Below are positions 49,130-57,371 of a stretch of DNA of 64,000 nucleotides, piece by piece (positions within the stretch are counted from its first letter, which is position 1; each line of letters starts with the position of its first letter). The notes below the pieces were generated by a model. It was not told the origin of the DNA and ran no database searches. It saw nothing but the letters and a program-made list of their open reading frames with translations. Source of the stretch: VAZQ01 sp046733355 (lineage in GTDB: Bacteria > Pseudomonadota > Alphaproteobacteria > Rhizobiales > Xanthobacteraceae). A program made the position numbers and the translations under genes. The stretch is from the NCBI GenBank assembly GCA_046733355.1, contig JBKPOZ010000020.1, forward strand, positions 9,791 to 73,790, in the 5' to 3' direction.

Positions 49130-49942
49130 GTGAGGGTACCGAACACGCTCGCGATTGTATTCTCGCAAGTTGCGGTCAACTTTCGCCTGGCGGAGGGTGG
49201 CTCATATCCGGCGATCAGGCCGACCTCGCTGGCCATAGCCGATGGCGAGTTTGTTTCGGTTGTCGGACCGACCGGGTGCGGGAAGTCCACGCTTCTCAAC
49301 GTGGCGGCCGGGCTGCTCGCTCCTTCCGCCGGCACTGTTGAGATTTTCGGCACTCCGCTGGGCGGGCTTAATCGGCAGGCCGGATATCTGTTTCAGGCCG
49401 ACGCGTTGTTTCCGTGGCACACTGCGGTCGAGAACATCGCCGTAGGGGTCGAAATCGCGGGTATGGCGCGCCAGGAAGCCCACGCGCGCGCGCAGGCTTG
49501 GCTCGCCCGCGTCGGCCTTGCGGAGTTCGGTGGCCGCTACCCGCACATGCTCTCAGGCGGACAACGCAAGCGCGTTGGCCTGGCGCAGGTGCTCATTCGC
49601 GATCCAAAAATACTCCTCATGGACGAGCCGTTCGGCCCGTTGGATGCCCAGACGCGGCAGATCATGGGAAATCTTCTGCTTGAGCTGTGGAACGCCGATC
49701 GTAAAGCAGTGCTGTTCGTAACGCATGACCTCGAAGAAGCCATCGCGCTCTCAGATCGGGTGGTGATCATGTCGGCGGGTCCCGCAGCAGCAGTCATCGG
49801 CGAATGGCCGGTCCTGCTGCCGCGCCCGCGCGACATTTCGGATGTCAAGCTCCATGCCGCCTTTCAAAAACTGCATGCGGAAATCTGGAGCATGCTGAAA
49901 TCGGAAGTGCTCAAGGGCTACGCCCAGACCAACCACAGCTGA
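49130..49942 (+). CDS. ABC transporter ATP-binding protein, NitT/TauT type
   Basis: ATPase of 270 residues. Walker A VGPTGCGKST, Q-loop LFQADALFPW, signature MLSGGQRKRVGLAQVL, Walker B ILLMDEPFGPLD and switch VTHDLEEA are all canonical. The start is taken as GTG 49130 directly behind a REP element; no better start is seen and the ribosome site (CGGAAG) is weak. It pairs with the permease 7 bp downstream. A matching binding protein is probably the one at 53388, beyond two oppositely oriented genes. Substrate unknown. Confidence 0.92.
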   Translation: MRVPNTLAIVFSQVAVNFRLAEGGSYPAIRPTSLAIADGEFVSVVGPTGCGKSTLLNVAAGLLAPSAGTVEIFGTPLGGLNRQAGYLFQADALFPWHTAVENIAVGVEIAGMARQEAHARAQAWLARVGLAEFGGRYPHMLSGGQRKRVGLAQVLIRDPKILLMDEPFGPLDAQTRQIMGNLLLELWNADRKAVLFVTHDLEEAIALSDRVVIMSAGPAAAVIGEWPVLLPRPRDISDVKLHAAFQKLHAEIWSMLKSEVLKGYAQTNHS

Positions 49943-49949
49943 GACGAAC

Positions 49950-50738
49950 ATGTCCCGAGGCCGCCTTCTCGCGCTGCAGGTGCTCGTCGCGCTCATTGCC
50001 GTGCTGCTGTGGCAGGTGCTGACGTCGGTTCCCAGCCCCGAACACGCCTTATTGCCTCGCTTCTTCTTCTCCACGCCGGCGGATGTAGGGGCGCGGCTGG
50101 TTAAATGGGTGGTGGAGCGCAGCATCTGGGAGCATCTCTGGATCACGCTTGTCGAAGCCCTGCTTGCGTTCGTGATTGGCTCGGCTGCCGGTATCGTCGT
50201 TGGCTTCTGGTTTGCGCGCCAACCTTTCGTGGCGGCGGTGTTTGATCCGTATGTTAAAATGGCCAATGCGCTTCCCCGGGTGGTGCTCGCCCCGATTTTC
50301 GCGCTGTGGTTCGGGCTCGGCATCTGGTCGAAGGTGGCGCTCGGCTTCACGCTTGTTTTCTTCATTGTCTTTTTCAACGTGTACCAGGGAGTGAAGGAGG
50401 TAAGCCCCGTCTTGCTCGCCAATGCGCGCATGCTGGGCATGAACGAGCGCCAGCTTCTGCGCCATGTGTACTGGCCGTCCGCGCTGTCCTGGATGTTCTC
50501 TTCCCTGCATACCGCGGTCGGCTTCGCCGTGGTTGGCGCCGTCGTGGGAGAGTATCTCGGCGCCGCGGCCGGGCTCGGCTATCTCATCCAGCAGGCGGAA
50601 TCGGTCTTTGACGTTGCGGGCGTATTTGCCGGCATGATCGTGCTCACCGCATTCGTCATCTGCATCGACGCCCTGGTGACCCGGATTGAGCGCCGGCTCC
50701 TGGTCTGGCGCCCGTCGGCCGCAAGCGATGCGGTTTAG
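49950..50738 (+). CDS. ABC transporter permease, NitT/TauT (SsuC) type
   Basis: Inner-membrane permease of 262 residues with six hydrophobic segments (for example LLALQVLVALIAVLLWQVL near the N-terminus) and the EAA loop NARMLGMNERQLLRHVYWPSA. It follows the ATPase by 7 bp and converges on the ABC_sub_bind-type gene with 22 bp between stops. It is part of the same importer as the ATPase. Confidence 0.92.
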   Translation: MSRGRLLALQVLVALIAVLLWQVLTSVPSPEHALLPRFFFSTPADVGARLVKWVVERSIWEHLWITLVEALLAFVIGSAAGIVVGFWFARQPFVAAVFDPYVKMANALPRVVLAPIFALWFGLGIWSKVALGFTLVFFIVFFNVYQGVKEVSPVLLANARMLGMNERQLLRHVYWPSALSWMFSSLHTAVGFAVVGAVVGEYLGAAAGLGYLIQQAESVFDVAGVFAGMIVLTAFVICIDALVTRIERRLLVWRPSAASDAV

Positions 50739-50760
50739 ACCACGCGGAGAAACGGCATCT

Positions 50761-51756
50761 CTATTCGATCACCTCGTCGGCGCGTTGCTGGAAAGCTAAA
50801 GGCACTTCAATACCAAGCGCCTTCGCGGTCTTTAGATTGATCACAAGGTCGTACTTGACGGGGGCTTGTACCGGCAGCTCGCTTGGTTTGGCGCCCCTGA
50901 GAATGCGATCGACATACGTTGCGGCAAGCCGAAACAAGTCGCGCTGATCGCTTCCATAAGACAGCAGGCCGCCGATATCAGGAAAGAAACGCCACGGGTA
51001 GACGGCAGGCACATGGTGACGGGCAGCCAGTGATACGATTTCCTCGCGGTAGACGTTGAGAAATCCATCTGGGATGACGACCAACCCGGCATGCGGGGTG
51101 CGGCCCTGTTCGCCAATTACGAACGCGAGATCGGCTAGACTGTGCACAGGTGCGTCGGCGGCTTGCAACCCCAGCGATGCGGCGGCGGCTTTCAACGGCG
51201 TCAGGTAGATCCCGGCGTAAGGTGTCGTTGCCGGATTGAAAAGGACGCTGACCCGATGGAGGCGCGGCGCAATATCCTTGAGCAACTCCACCCATTTGCC
51301 GGAAATTGTCGGCTCCATGACGGTAAAGCCGGTGGCATTGCGACCGGGACGCGCAAGGCTCTCAACGAAGCCGCTACCGACCGGATCGGCAACGATGACA
51401 AATATGACCGGAATGGTCCGCGTTTGCTGCAGCATTGAAGCTGTGGGGGGTGTGTTCTGGGTGAGAATGACTTCGGGCTGTAACCCGACCAGTTCTTTGG
51501 CGGATCGTTGCCTTGTTTCCGCGTCATCGAGCGCCCCCCAACGAAAATCGATTCGGACATTGCGGCCTTCGCTCCAGCCGAGCTTCTCAAGTCCGGCGCG
51601 AAAGGAGGCTACGTAAGCCTTGAACTCGGCGTCGTCCTCGGCATGTGCCATCAGCACGCCGATCCGGCGCATCCCGCTGGGCTGCTGCGCATGCGCGGCG
51701 GCGGTCCAGCCTGCCGCCGCGCCGCCAACAATCGTGATGAAATCGCGTCGTCGCAT
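50761..51756 (-). CDS. ABC transporter substrate-binding protein, PF04392 (TrpX/ABC_sub_bind) type
   Basis: Exported binding protein of 331 residues. The start MRRRDFITIVGGAAAGW is a typical twin-arginine/lipoprotein-like signal seen in many Hyphomicrobiales paralogues of this family; mature features are RRIGVLMAHAEDDAEF, WSEGRNVRIDFRWG, TIPVIFVIVADPVGSGFVESLARPG and a C-terminal KTAKALGIEVPLAFQQRADEVIE, which is diagnostic. These proteins are often orphaned, without a permease, and their ligands are mostly unknown. It lies on the opposite strand inside a NitT/TauT importer region. Confidence 0.9.
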   Translation of the reverse strand: MRRRDFITIVGGAAAGWTAAAHAQQPSGMRRIGVLMAHAEDDAEFKAYVASFRAGLEKLGWSEGRNVRIDFRWGALDDAETRQRSAKELVGLQPEVILTQNTPPTASMLQQTRTIPVIFVIVADPVGSGFVESLARPGRNATGFTVMEPTISGKWVELLKDIAPRLHRVSVLFNPATTPYAGIYLTPLKAAAASLGLQAADAPVHSLADLAFVIGEQGRTPHAGLVVIPDGFLNVYREEIVSLAARHHVPAVYPWRFFPDIGGLLSYGSDQRDLFRLAATYVDRILRGAKPSELPVQAPVKYDLVINLKTAKALGIEVPLAFQQRADEVIE

Positions 51757-51877
51757 TGCCTGTCCGGGGCTTCGAGGGCGCTTCGATGCCTGATTTTGAT
51801 TCAGCCTATCAAAACAGGAATCTGCGATTGACGAAGCGGGGTGCTTCGTCCATCAGTGTGGCAGCAGGATGCGTCGC

Positions 51878-53107
51878 TTATCTCTTCACAAGCGCACATT
51901 CGCCTTCCTCCAGAGGCCGAAAGGCTTGCTCCGCCGGGATGGTCGCAAGCTGCTTGTAGTAGTCCCACGGCTCCTTGCTCTCCTCAGGCCTCTTCACTTC
52001 AAACAAGTACATCGGATGGATCTTGCGTCCGTCGACGCGCACGCTGCCCTTGCCCATGAGCTTGTCGTCGGTTGGCAGCTCCTTCATCTTGGCGACGACC
52101 GCTTTGCCGTCGGCATGGCTACCAAGCGCCTCGACTGCGCGCAGGTAATGGATCACGGCCGAATACACCCCGACCACCGTGTAACCCGGCATGCGGCCGA
52201 GCGCCGCAAAATATTCGCGCGCGATTGCCCGATTGGTATCGTTCTGGTCCCAGTACCATGGATCGGTGAAAATCAGGCCCTGCGCTGTCTTCAGGCCAAG
52301 CGAATGGATATCGGTGACGAAGATCAGCAGCCCGGCCAGTGTTTGGCCGCCGGCGACGATGCCGAACTCGGAGGCCTGCTTGATCGAGTTGATGGTATCG
52401 CCGCCCGCATTGGCAAGCCCGATGACCTTCGCTTTTGAGGTTTTCGCCTGCAGCAGGAACGAGGAAAAGTCGGTGCCGGGAAACGGGTGGCGTACCTTGC
52501 CGAGCACCTTGCCGCCGCTCTTGACCACGACCGCTTCGGTATCGCGTTCGAGCGCGTGACCGAAGGCGTAGTCGGCCGTGATGAAGAACCAGGTATCGCC
52601 ACCCCGCTTGACGAGCGCGTTGCCGGTGCCATTCGCCAACGCCCAGGTATCGTAGATCCAATGCACGGTGTTGGCCGTGCATGCCTTTCCCGTGAGGTCG
52701 GACGTGGCGGGCCCGACTGCCAGGAACACCTTGTTCTTGTCACGCGTAAGCTCGTTGATCGCAAGTGCCACTGACGACGTGGGCACGTCGGCAACCGCAT
52801 CGACTCGCTCAACGTCGAACCAGCGCCGCGCGATGTTGAGTCCGATGTCGGGCTTGTTCAGGTGATCGGCGCTTATGATCTCGACGTTCATGCCCTTGGC
52901 GGACGCGCCAAAATCTTCGACCGCCTTGCGTGCCATCCATACCGAGCCGGTACCCGCGATATCCGCATACAGACCCGATTGATCGTTGAGAACCCCGATC
53001 TTGATAGTGCCGCCGCGATAGTCCGCCTTCCCGGTCACGGGGTTCAGTGCGCCCGCCACAACGAGGCCGAGCCAAACAATGAGGGCGCGCTTCGACCACC
53101 TGATCAT
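51878..53107 (-). CDS. Branched-chain amino acid-type ABC substrate-binding protein (Peripla_BP_6)
   Basis: Periplasmic binding protein of 409 residues of the LivJ/urea-amide type. Signal RALIVWLGLVVAGALNPVTG; mature domain IKIGVLNDQSGLYADIAGTG, VFLAVGPATSDLTGKACTAN, DTWFFITADYAFGHALERDT and a second-lobe GYTVVGVYSAVIHYLRAVEA. ATG 53107 has GGGAGAA upstream; in-frame codons further up are not credible. No LivHMGF permease/ATPase genes are adjacent. It is transcribed toward the ABC_sub_bind gene (121 bp gap). Ligand unknown; amides, urea or aromatic acids are typical for the group. Confidence 0.9.
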   Translation of the reverse strand: MIRWSKRALIVWLGLVVAGALNPVTGKADYRGGTIKIGVLNDQSGLYADIAGTGSVWMARKAVEDFGASAKGMNVEIISADHLNKPDIGLNIARRWFDVERVDAVADVPTSSVALAINELTRDKNKVFLAVGPATSDLTGKACTANTVHWIYDTWALANGTGNALVKRGGDTWFFITADYAFGHALERDTEAVVVKSGGKVLGKVRHPFPGTDFSSFLLQAKTSKAKVIGLANAGGDTINSIKQASEFGIVAGGQTLAGLLIFVTDIHSLGLKTAQGLIFTDPWYWDQNDTNRAIAREYFAALGRMPGYTVVGVYSAVIHYLRAVEALGSHADGKAVVAKMKELPTDDKLMGKGSVRVDGRKIHPMYLFEVKRPEESKEPWDYYKQLATIPAEQAFRPLEEGECALVKR

Positions 53108-53387
53108 CACCGTTCTCCCTGAGATTCCGTGGTTCGCTCTTTGTGCCTCTGCTGCATGAACCTGCCGCCGAGCAGCGTGGTGAACTTGCGTCGCCTCATC
53201 GGCAGCGTCCTCGCCGAGGGCAGACCTTACCATACTGGGGAGCGGGGAAGCGCGTTTCTTAGACTAGCGCCGGCATCAGCAGCGTATTGCGGCGCCAGCG
53301 TCGTTCAGCAAAACTCCGAGGAAACAGCCGCACGCGATAATCGACGCGATTGGGCCGGCACAAGCAAGGATGACGGGAGGACATTGC

Positions 53388-54404
53388 ATGCATTCATTCA
53401 AGCTCCTGGTTGTGGCAGCCGCCTTCGCGGCAGGGGTCGTGCATACGGCGTCCGCGCAGGCGCCGGAGAAAAAGCAGGTCACCGTCGGCGTGGGCGGCAA
53501 ATCGGCGCTGTATTATTTGCCGCTCACCATTTGCGAGCGGCTCGGCTATTTCAAGGAGCAGGGCCTTGAGATTGCCATCAATGATTTCCGCGGCGGCTCG
53601 CAATCGCTCATGGCGCTGGTCGGCGGCTCCGTCGACGTGGTCACCGGCGCCTACGAGCACATTATCCGCATGCAGGCGAAGGGTCAGGACATACGGGCGG
53701 TGATCGAGCTCGGTCGCTTTCCCGGCATCGTCGTGGGCGTGCGCAAGGAGAAGGCAGCAGGCTACAGAACCGCGGCCGATCTCAAGGGCATGAAAATCGG
53801 GGTGACCGCCCCGGGCTCATCGACCAATTTTTTCGTCATGTACATGATGACGAAAGCCGGGCTCAAGCCGACGGACGCCTCTTATATCGGCGTCGGGATC
53901 GGCCCCTCGGTGGTTGCCGCGATCAAGAAGGGGGAGATCGATGCGCTCGTCAACCTCGATCCGATGATCACCAAGCTCGAGCGCGACGGCGACATCAAGG
54001 TGGTGGCAGACAGCCGCACCGAGGAGGGCACGCGCGCGATCTTCGGCGGCTCCAACCCTGCCGCCGTGCTCTATCTCAAGCACGATTTCATGGAGAAATA
54101 TCCCAACACCGTGCAGGCGCTGGTCAACGCCTTGTACAAGACGCTGAAATGGATCAATGCGGCAACCCCGGAACAGATCGCCGCGACTGTGCCGGAGGAA
54201 TATTTTTTGGGCGACAAGGAGCTCTATCTCGCTGCGGTGAAAGCGAACAAGCCTGTGTACTCTCTCACCGGGATCATTCCCCCCGCGGGCATGAAATCGG
54301 CTGCCGACATGCTGCTTGGCTTTGATGAGGAGATCAAAGGCGCGAAAGTGGACCTGACCAAGACGTTCGACGATCGTTTTGTAAAACGTGCGGCTGCGAA
54401 CTGA
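53388..54404 (+). CDS. ABC transporter substrate-binding protein, NMT1/SsuA type
   Basis: Periplasmic binding protein of 338 residues. Signal MHSFKLLVVAAAFAAGVVHT ending ASAQ; mature features VTVGVGGKSALYYLPLTICE, RLGYFKEQGLEIAINDF, GGSQSLMALVGGSVDVVTGA and DLKGMKIGVTAPGSSTNFFV are typical of nitrate/sulfonate/thiamine-precursor binders. ATG 53388 has CGGGAGGA six to seven bases upstream. It is the right type for the ATPase/permease at 49130-50738 but is separated from them by two minus-strand genes. The stop overlaps the PPK2 gene (TGATG). Confidence 0.9.
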   Translation: MHSFKLLVVAAAFAAGVVHTASAQAPEKKQVTVGVGGKSALYYLPLTICERLGYFKEQGLEIAINDFRGGSQSLMALVGGSVDVVTGAYEHIIRMQAKGQDIRAVIELGRFPGIVVGVRKEKAAGYRTAADLKGMKIGVTAPGSSTNFFVMYMMTKAGLKPTDASYIGVGIGPSVVAAIKKGEIDALVNLDPMITKLERDGDIKVVADSRTEEGTRAIFGGSNPAAVLYLKHDFMEKYPNTVQALVNALYKTLKWINAATPEQIAATVPEEYFLGDKELYLAAVKANKPVYSLTGIIPPAGMKSAADMLLGFDEEIKGAKVDLTKTFDDRFVKRAAAN

Positions 54405-55321
54405 TGAGGCTCGCAAAGCTGCTCAAGCAAAACCGGGTAGACAGGCCCGATAAATTTCGAATTGCGTCCTTCGATCCGGCTGATACCGGCGGTTTGGACT
54501 GGAAGGGCAAGCAGGCCAAGGCCCAGCTCGCCGGAAATCTGGAACTGCTCGCCGATTTGCAGAAGCGCCTCTACGCAGACGGGCACTGGGCCGTACTGAT
54601 CGTCCTGCAAGGCATGGATACGGCCGGCAAGGATGGAATTATCAGCCACGTGATGTCGGGCCTCAATCCGCAAGGCTGTGAAGTGCGCGCTTTCAAGGCG
54701 CCGAGCGCGGAGGAGCTCGCTCATGATTTTCTCTGGCGCTCCGCATTGCGGCTGCCGGAGCGCGGGCGTATCGGCATATTCAACCGGTCACATTATGAGG
54801 AAGTCCTGGTGGTACGGGTGCATCCGGAACTCCTCGAACGGCAGAAGCTGCCGAAGGCGGTGCATGGAAAAGAGTTCTGGAACGACCGCTTCAGCGATAT
54901 TCGCGCCTTCGAAGGCCACCTTGCGGGCAACGGAACGCTGGTCCTCAAGTTCTTTCTGCATATCTCCAAGGAGGAGCAGCGCGAGCGGCTGCTGGCGCGT
55001 CTCGATGAGCCGGACAAGCGCTGGAAGTTCTCCGCGGGCGACCTGGTGGAGCGCGAGCTGTGGGACAAGTACATGTCGGCGTACGAGGAGATGATCCAGG
55101 CCACCAGCCGGCCTGAGGCGCCCTGGTATGTCGTGCCCGCCGATCACAAGTCCTTCGCCCGTCTGTTCGTTTCGGCGGCGCTCGTCGAGGCTCTGCAAGG
55201 GCTTGATCTGCAGTATCCGAAGATCAGCGGTGCCGCCCTCGATGAGCTGGACAAAGCAAAGGCCAAGCTGCACGCCGAAGAGCGCCGAGAGAACGCGCAC
55301 AAAGGCCAAAAAAAGAAGTAG
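54404..55321 (+). CDS. Polyphosphate kinase 2 family protein
   Basis: P-loop kinase of 305 residues using polyphosphate to phosphorylate nucleotides (or the reverse). Walker A GMDTAGKDG at residues 70-78, lid and base motifs FLWRSALRLPERGRIGIFNR and SHYEEVLVVRVHPELL, FLHISKEEQRERLLARLDEP, and a tail rich in Lys/Glu ending GQKKK. It overlaps the stop of the binding-protein gene (TGATG at 54402-54406), hinting at coupled translation, though a functional link to transport is not evident. The class of PPK2 (ADP- or AMP-using) cannot be settled here. Confidence 0.92.
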   Translation: MRLAKLLKQNRVDRPDKFRIASFDPADTGGLDWKGKQAKAQLAGNLELLADLQKRLYADGHWAVLIVLQGMDTAGKDGIISHVMSGLNPQGCEVRAFKAPSAEELAHDFLWRSALRLPERGRIGIFNRSHYEEVLVVRVHPELLERQKLPKAVHGKEFWNDRFSDIRAFEGHLAGNGTLVLKFFLHISKEEQRERLLARLDEPDKRWKFSAGDLVERELWDKYMSAYEEMIQATSRPEAPWYVVPADHKSFARLFVSAALVEALQGLDLQYPKISGAALDELDKAKAKLHAEERRENAHKGQKKK

Positions 55322-55419
55322 TTTGCGACGCTTGCGACCCACCGGTTGTTTCGGATAGAACGACGCGTTCGTGCATGCGAATCTGCCGTGACCGTGCACG
55401 GCAGGAACGAGGGCCCTTG

Positions 55420-55518
55420 ATGATCGTGCGCCGCTCAAGCCGCGCAATCACCCCGGCAAGGCAGAACCTTGCGGGCGGGGCCCTTATTGGCGCGCTGCTG
55501 CTTCTTATTGTCCCCTGA
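55420..55518 (+). CDS. leuA leader peptide
   Basis: Frame of 32 residues starting ATG at 55420 (GAGGG just upstream) and ending TGA at 55516-55518. It contains ALIGALLLLIV near its end, with four consecutive Leu codons, a strong sign of leucine-controlled attenuation of leuA, which begins 97 bases after the stop. Its stop codon lies inside the first arm of a stem-loop (55512-55519 with 55547-55554). Confidence 0.78.
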   Translation: MIVRRSSRAITPARQNLAGGALIGALLLLIVP

Positions 55519-55554
55519 GGGCCGGCCGGGCGAATCAGCCTGGGCGCTCAGGGG
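55512..55554 (+). promoter_or_regulatory. Stem-loop of the leuA leader
   Basis: CCCCTGAG (55512-55519) pairs exactly with CTCAGGGG (55547-55554), enclosing a GC-rich loop with GGCCGGCC. The first arm covers the leader peptide stop, so ribosome position would decide whether it forms. No T-run follows, so it may be the protecting (antiterminator-side) or a translational switch rather than the terminator itself. A CAAGG-CAGAA-CCTTG hairpin lies upstream at 55457-55471. Confidence 0.55.
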
Positions 55555-55615
55555 AGTAGAGCTAAAGAGCCGCGAAGCGCCAGCAGGGCGCGCCGATCAC
55601 GAAAAGGATTCCACG

Positions 55616-57199
55616 ATGACCACCCCCGCACAGTCCGAACAGGACCGCGTCTACATTTTCGATACCACCTTGCGCGACGGCGAACAGTGCCCCGGCGCGA
55701 CCATGACGCATGAGGAGAAACTGGAAGTTGCCGAGCTCCTCGATGACATGGGCGTCGATATTATCGAGGCGGGATTCCCCGTCGCCTCGGAAGGCGACTT
55801 CGCAGCGGTTCAGGAGATCGCCAGGCGCGCCAAGCGCGCGGTGATCTGCGGACTTTCGCGCGCCGCCTTCAACGATATCGACCGCTGCGCCGAGGCAATC
55901 AAGCCGGCCAGGCGCAGCCGCATTCACACCTTCATTTCCACCTCGCCGGTGCACATGAAATACAAGCTCCAGAAGGAGCCGCATGAAGTCTACGAGATGG
56001 TGATCGCGCAGGTCACCCGCGCCCGCAACTACACCGACGACGTGGAATGGTCATGTGAGGACGGCACCCGCACCGACCGCGACTTCCTCTGTCGCTGCGT
56101 CGAGGCTGCGATCAATGCCGGCGCGACCACCATCAATATTCCGGATACCGTGGGTTACACGGTGCCCGAAGAATATTTCGCGCTGATCGCGATGCTGCGC
56201 GAGCGCGTGCCCAATGCGGCCAAGGCGCGCTTTTCGGCGCACTGCCATGATGATCTCGGCATGGCGGTGGCGAATTCGCTTGCCGGCATCCGCGCCGGCA
56301 TTCGCCAGGTCGAATGCACGATCAATGGCATTGGCGAGCGCGCGGGCAATGCCGCGCTCGAGGAGATCGTCATGGCGATCAAGGTGCGCAATGATGCGCT
56401 GCCGTATTGGACGAGTGTGGACAGCACCATGCTGACGCGTGCCTCGAAGCTGGTCGCCGCCGCCACCTCGTTTCCGGTGCAGTACAACAAGGCGATCATC
56501 GGCCGAAACGCATTCGCGCACGAATCCGGCATCCACCAGGACGGGATGCTCAAGCATAACCAGACCTACGAGATCATGACGCCGGAGAGCGTGGGCGTGA
56601 AGCAAAGCTCCCTGGTCATGGGCAAGCATTCCGGCCGCCATGCCTTCGTGCACAAGCTGGAAGAGCTCGGCTACCGGCTTGCGGGCAATCAGCTCGAGGA
56701 TGCGTTCGTCCGCTTCAAGGCGCTCGCCGACAAGAAGAAGCACGTTTACGACGAGGACATCGAAGCGCTGGTCGACGAGGAGATCGCGCACGCCCAGGAT
56801 CGCGTGAAGCTCGTGAGCCTCACGGTGATCGCCGGCACCATGGGGCCGCAATCGGCCACGCTGACGCTCGACATCGAGGGCCGCCACAACACCGTGCAGG
56901 CGACCGGCAACGGGCCCGTCGATGCGACCTTCAATGCCATCAAGACGCTGATCCCGCACGAGGCCGTGCTCGAGCTCTATCAGGTGCACGCGGTGACCGA
57001 AGGCACCGATGCGCAGGCGGAGGTTTCGGTACGGCTGTCCGAGAACGGCCGCGCGGTGACGGCCAAGGGCGCCGATCCCGATACCTTGGTTGCCTCGGCG
57101 AAGGCCTATCTGGGTGCGCTGAACAAGCTCATCGTTCGGCGGAAGACCGGCGAATCGATGGTGTTAGGCCGGCGCATCCATTCCACCGAGGCTGGATAG
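55616..57199 (+). CDS. leuA: 2-isopropylmalate synthase
   Basis: First committed step of leucine synthesis: condensation of acetyl-CoA with 2-oxoisovalerate. The 527 residues show FDTTLRDGEQCPGATMT, the metal motif in FSAHCHDDLGMAVANSLAGI, GIGERAGNAALEEIVMA, the AFAHESGIHQDGMLK linker and a C-terminal leucine-binding regulatory domain (VIAGTMGPQSATLTLDIEG). ATG 55616 has AAGGA eight bases upstream; in-frame codons upstream belong to the leader region. The preceding Leu-rich leader suggests attenuation. A long inverted repeat follows the stop. Confidence 0.96.
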   Translation: MTTPAQSEQDRVYIFDTTLRDGEQCPGATMTHEEKLEVAELLDDMGVDIIEAGFPVASEGDFAAVQEIARRAKRAVICGLSRAAFNDIDRCAEAIKPARRSRIHTFISTSPVHMKYKLQKEPHEVYEMVIAQVTRARNYTDDVEWSCEDGTRTDRDFLCRCVEAAINAGATTINIPDTVGYTVPEEYFALIAMLRERVPNAAKARFSAHCHDDLGMAVANSLAGIRAGIRQVECTINGIGERAGNAALEEIVMAIKVRNDALPYWTSVDSTMLTRASKLVAAATSFPVQYNKAIIGRNAFAHESGIHQDGMLKHNQTYEIMTPESVGVKQSSLVMGKHSGRHAFVHKLEELGYRLAGNQLEDAFVRFKALADKKKHVYDEDIEALVDEEIAHAQDRVKLVSLTVIAGTMGPQSATLTLDIEGRHNTVQATGNGPVDATFNAIKTLIPHEAVLELYQVHAVTEGTDAQAEVSVRLSENGRAVTAKGADPDTLVASAKAYLGALNKLIVRRKTGESMVLGRRIHSTEAG

Positions 57200-57212
57200 C
57201 CACAAAGCATCA

Positions 57213-57352
57213 CCGTCATTCCGGCCGAGGCCGAAGGCCGAGAGCCGGAATCCATAACCCCAGGCCTGTGGTCATGGATTCCGGGCTCGCCACACGCAGC
57301 CAAGTTTACGCAGGCTGCGCAAGCTTGCCTGCGTGGCGCCCCGGAATGACGG
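57213..57352. repeat. Long composite inverted repeat after leuA
   Basis: Bounded by CCGTCATTCCGG and CCGGAATGACGG. Inside are a second inverted pair (CCGGAATCCAT / ATGGATTCCGG), a GGCCGAGGCCGAAGGCC stretch and GCAGGCTGCGCAAGCTTGCC. This has the structure of a MITE-like or REP-cluster element; it may also fold as a terminator for leuA. Confidence 0.7.
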
Positions 57353-57371
57353 ATTAGGAGAGGGGGCCTTC

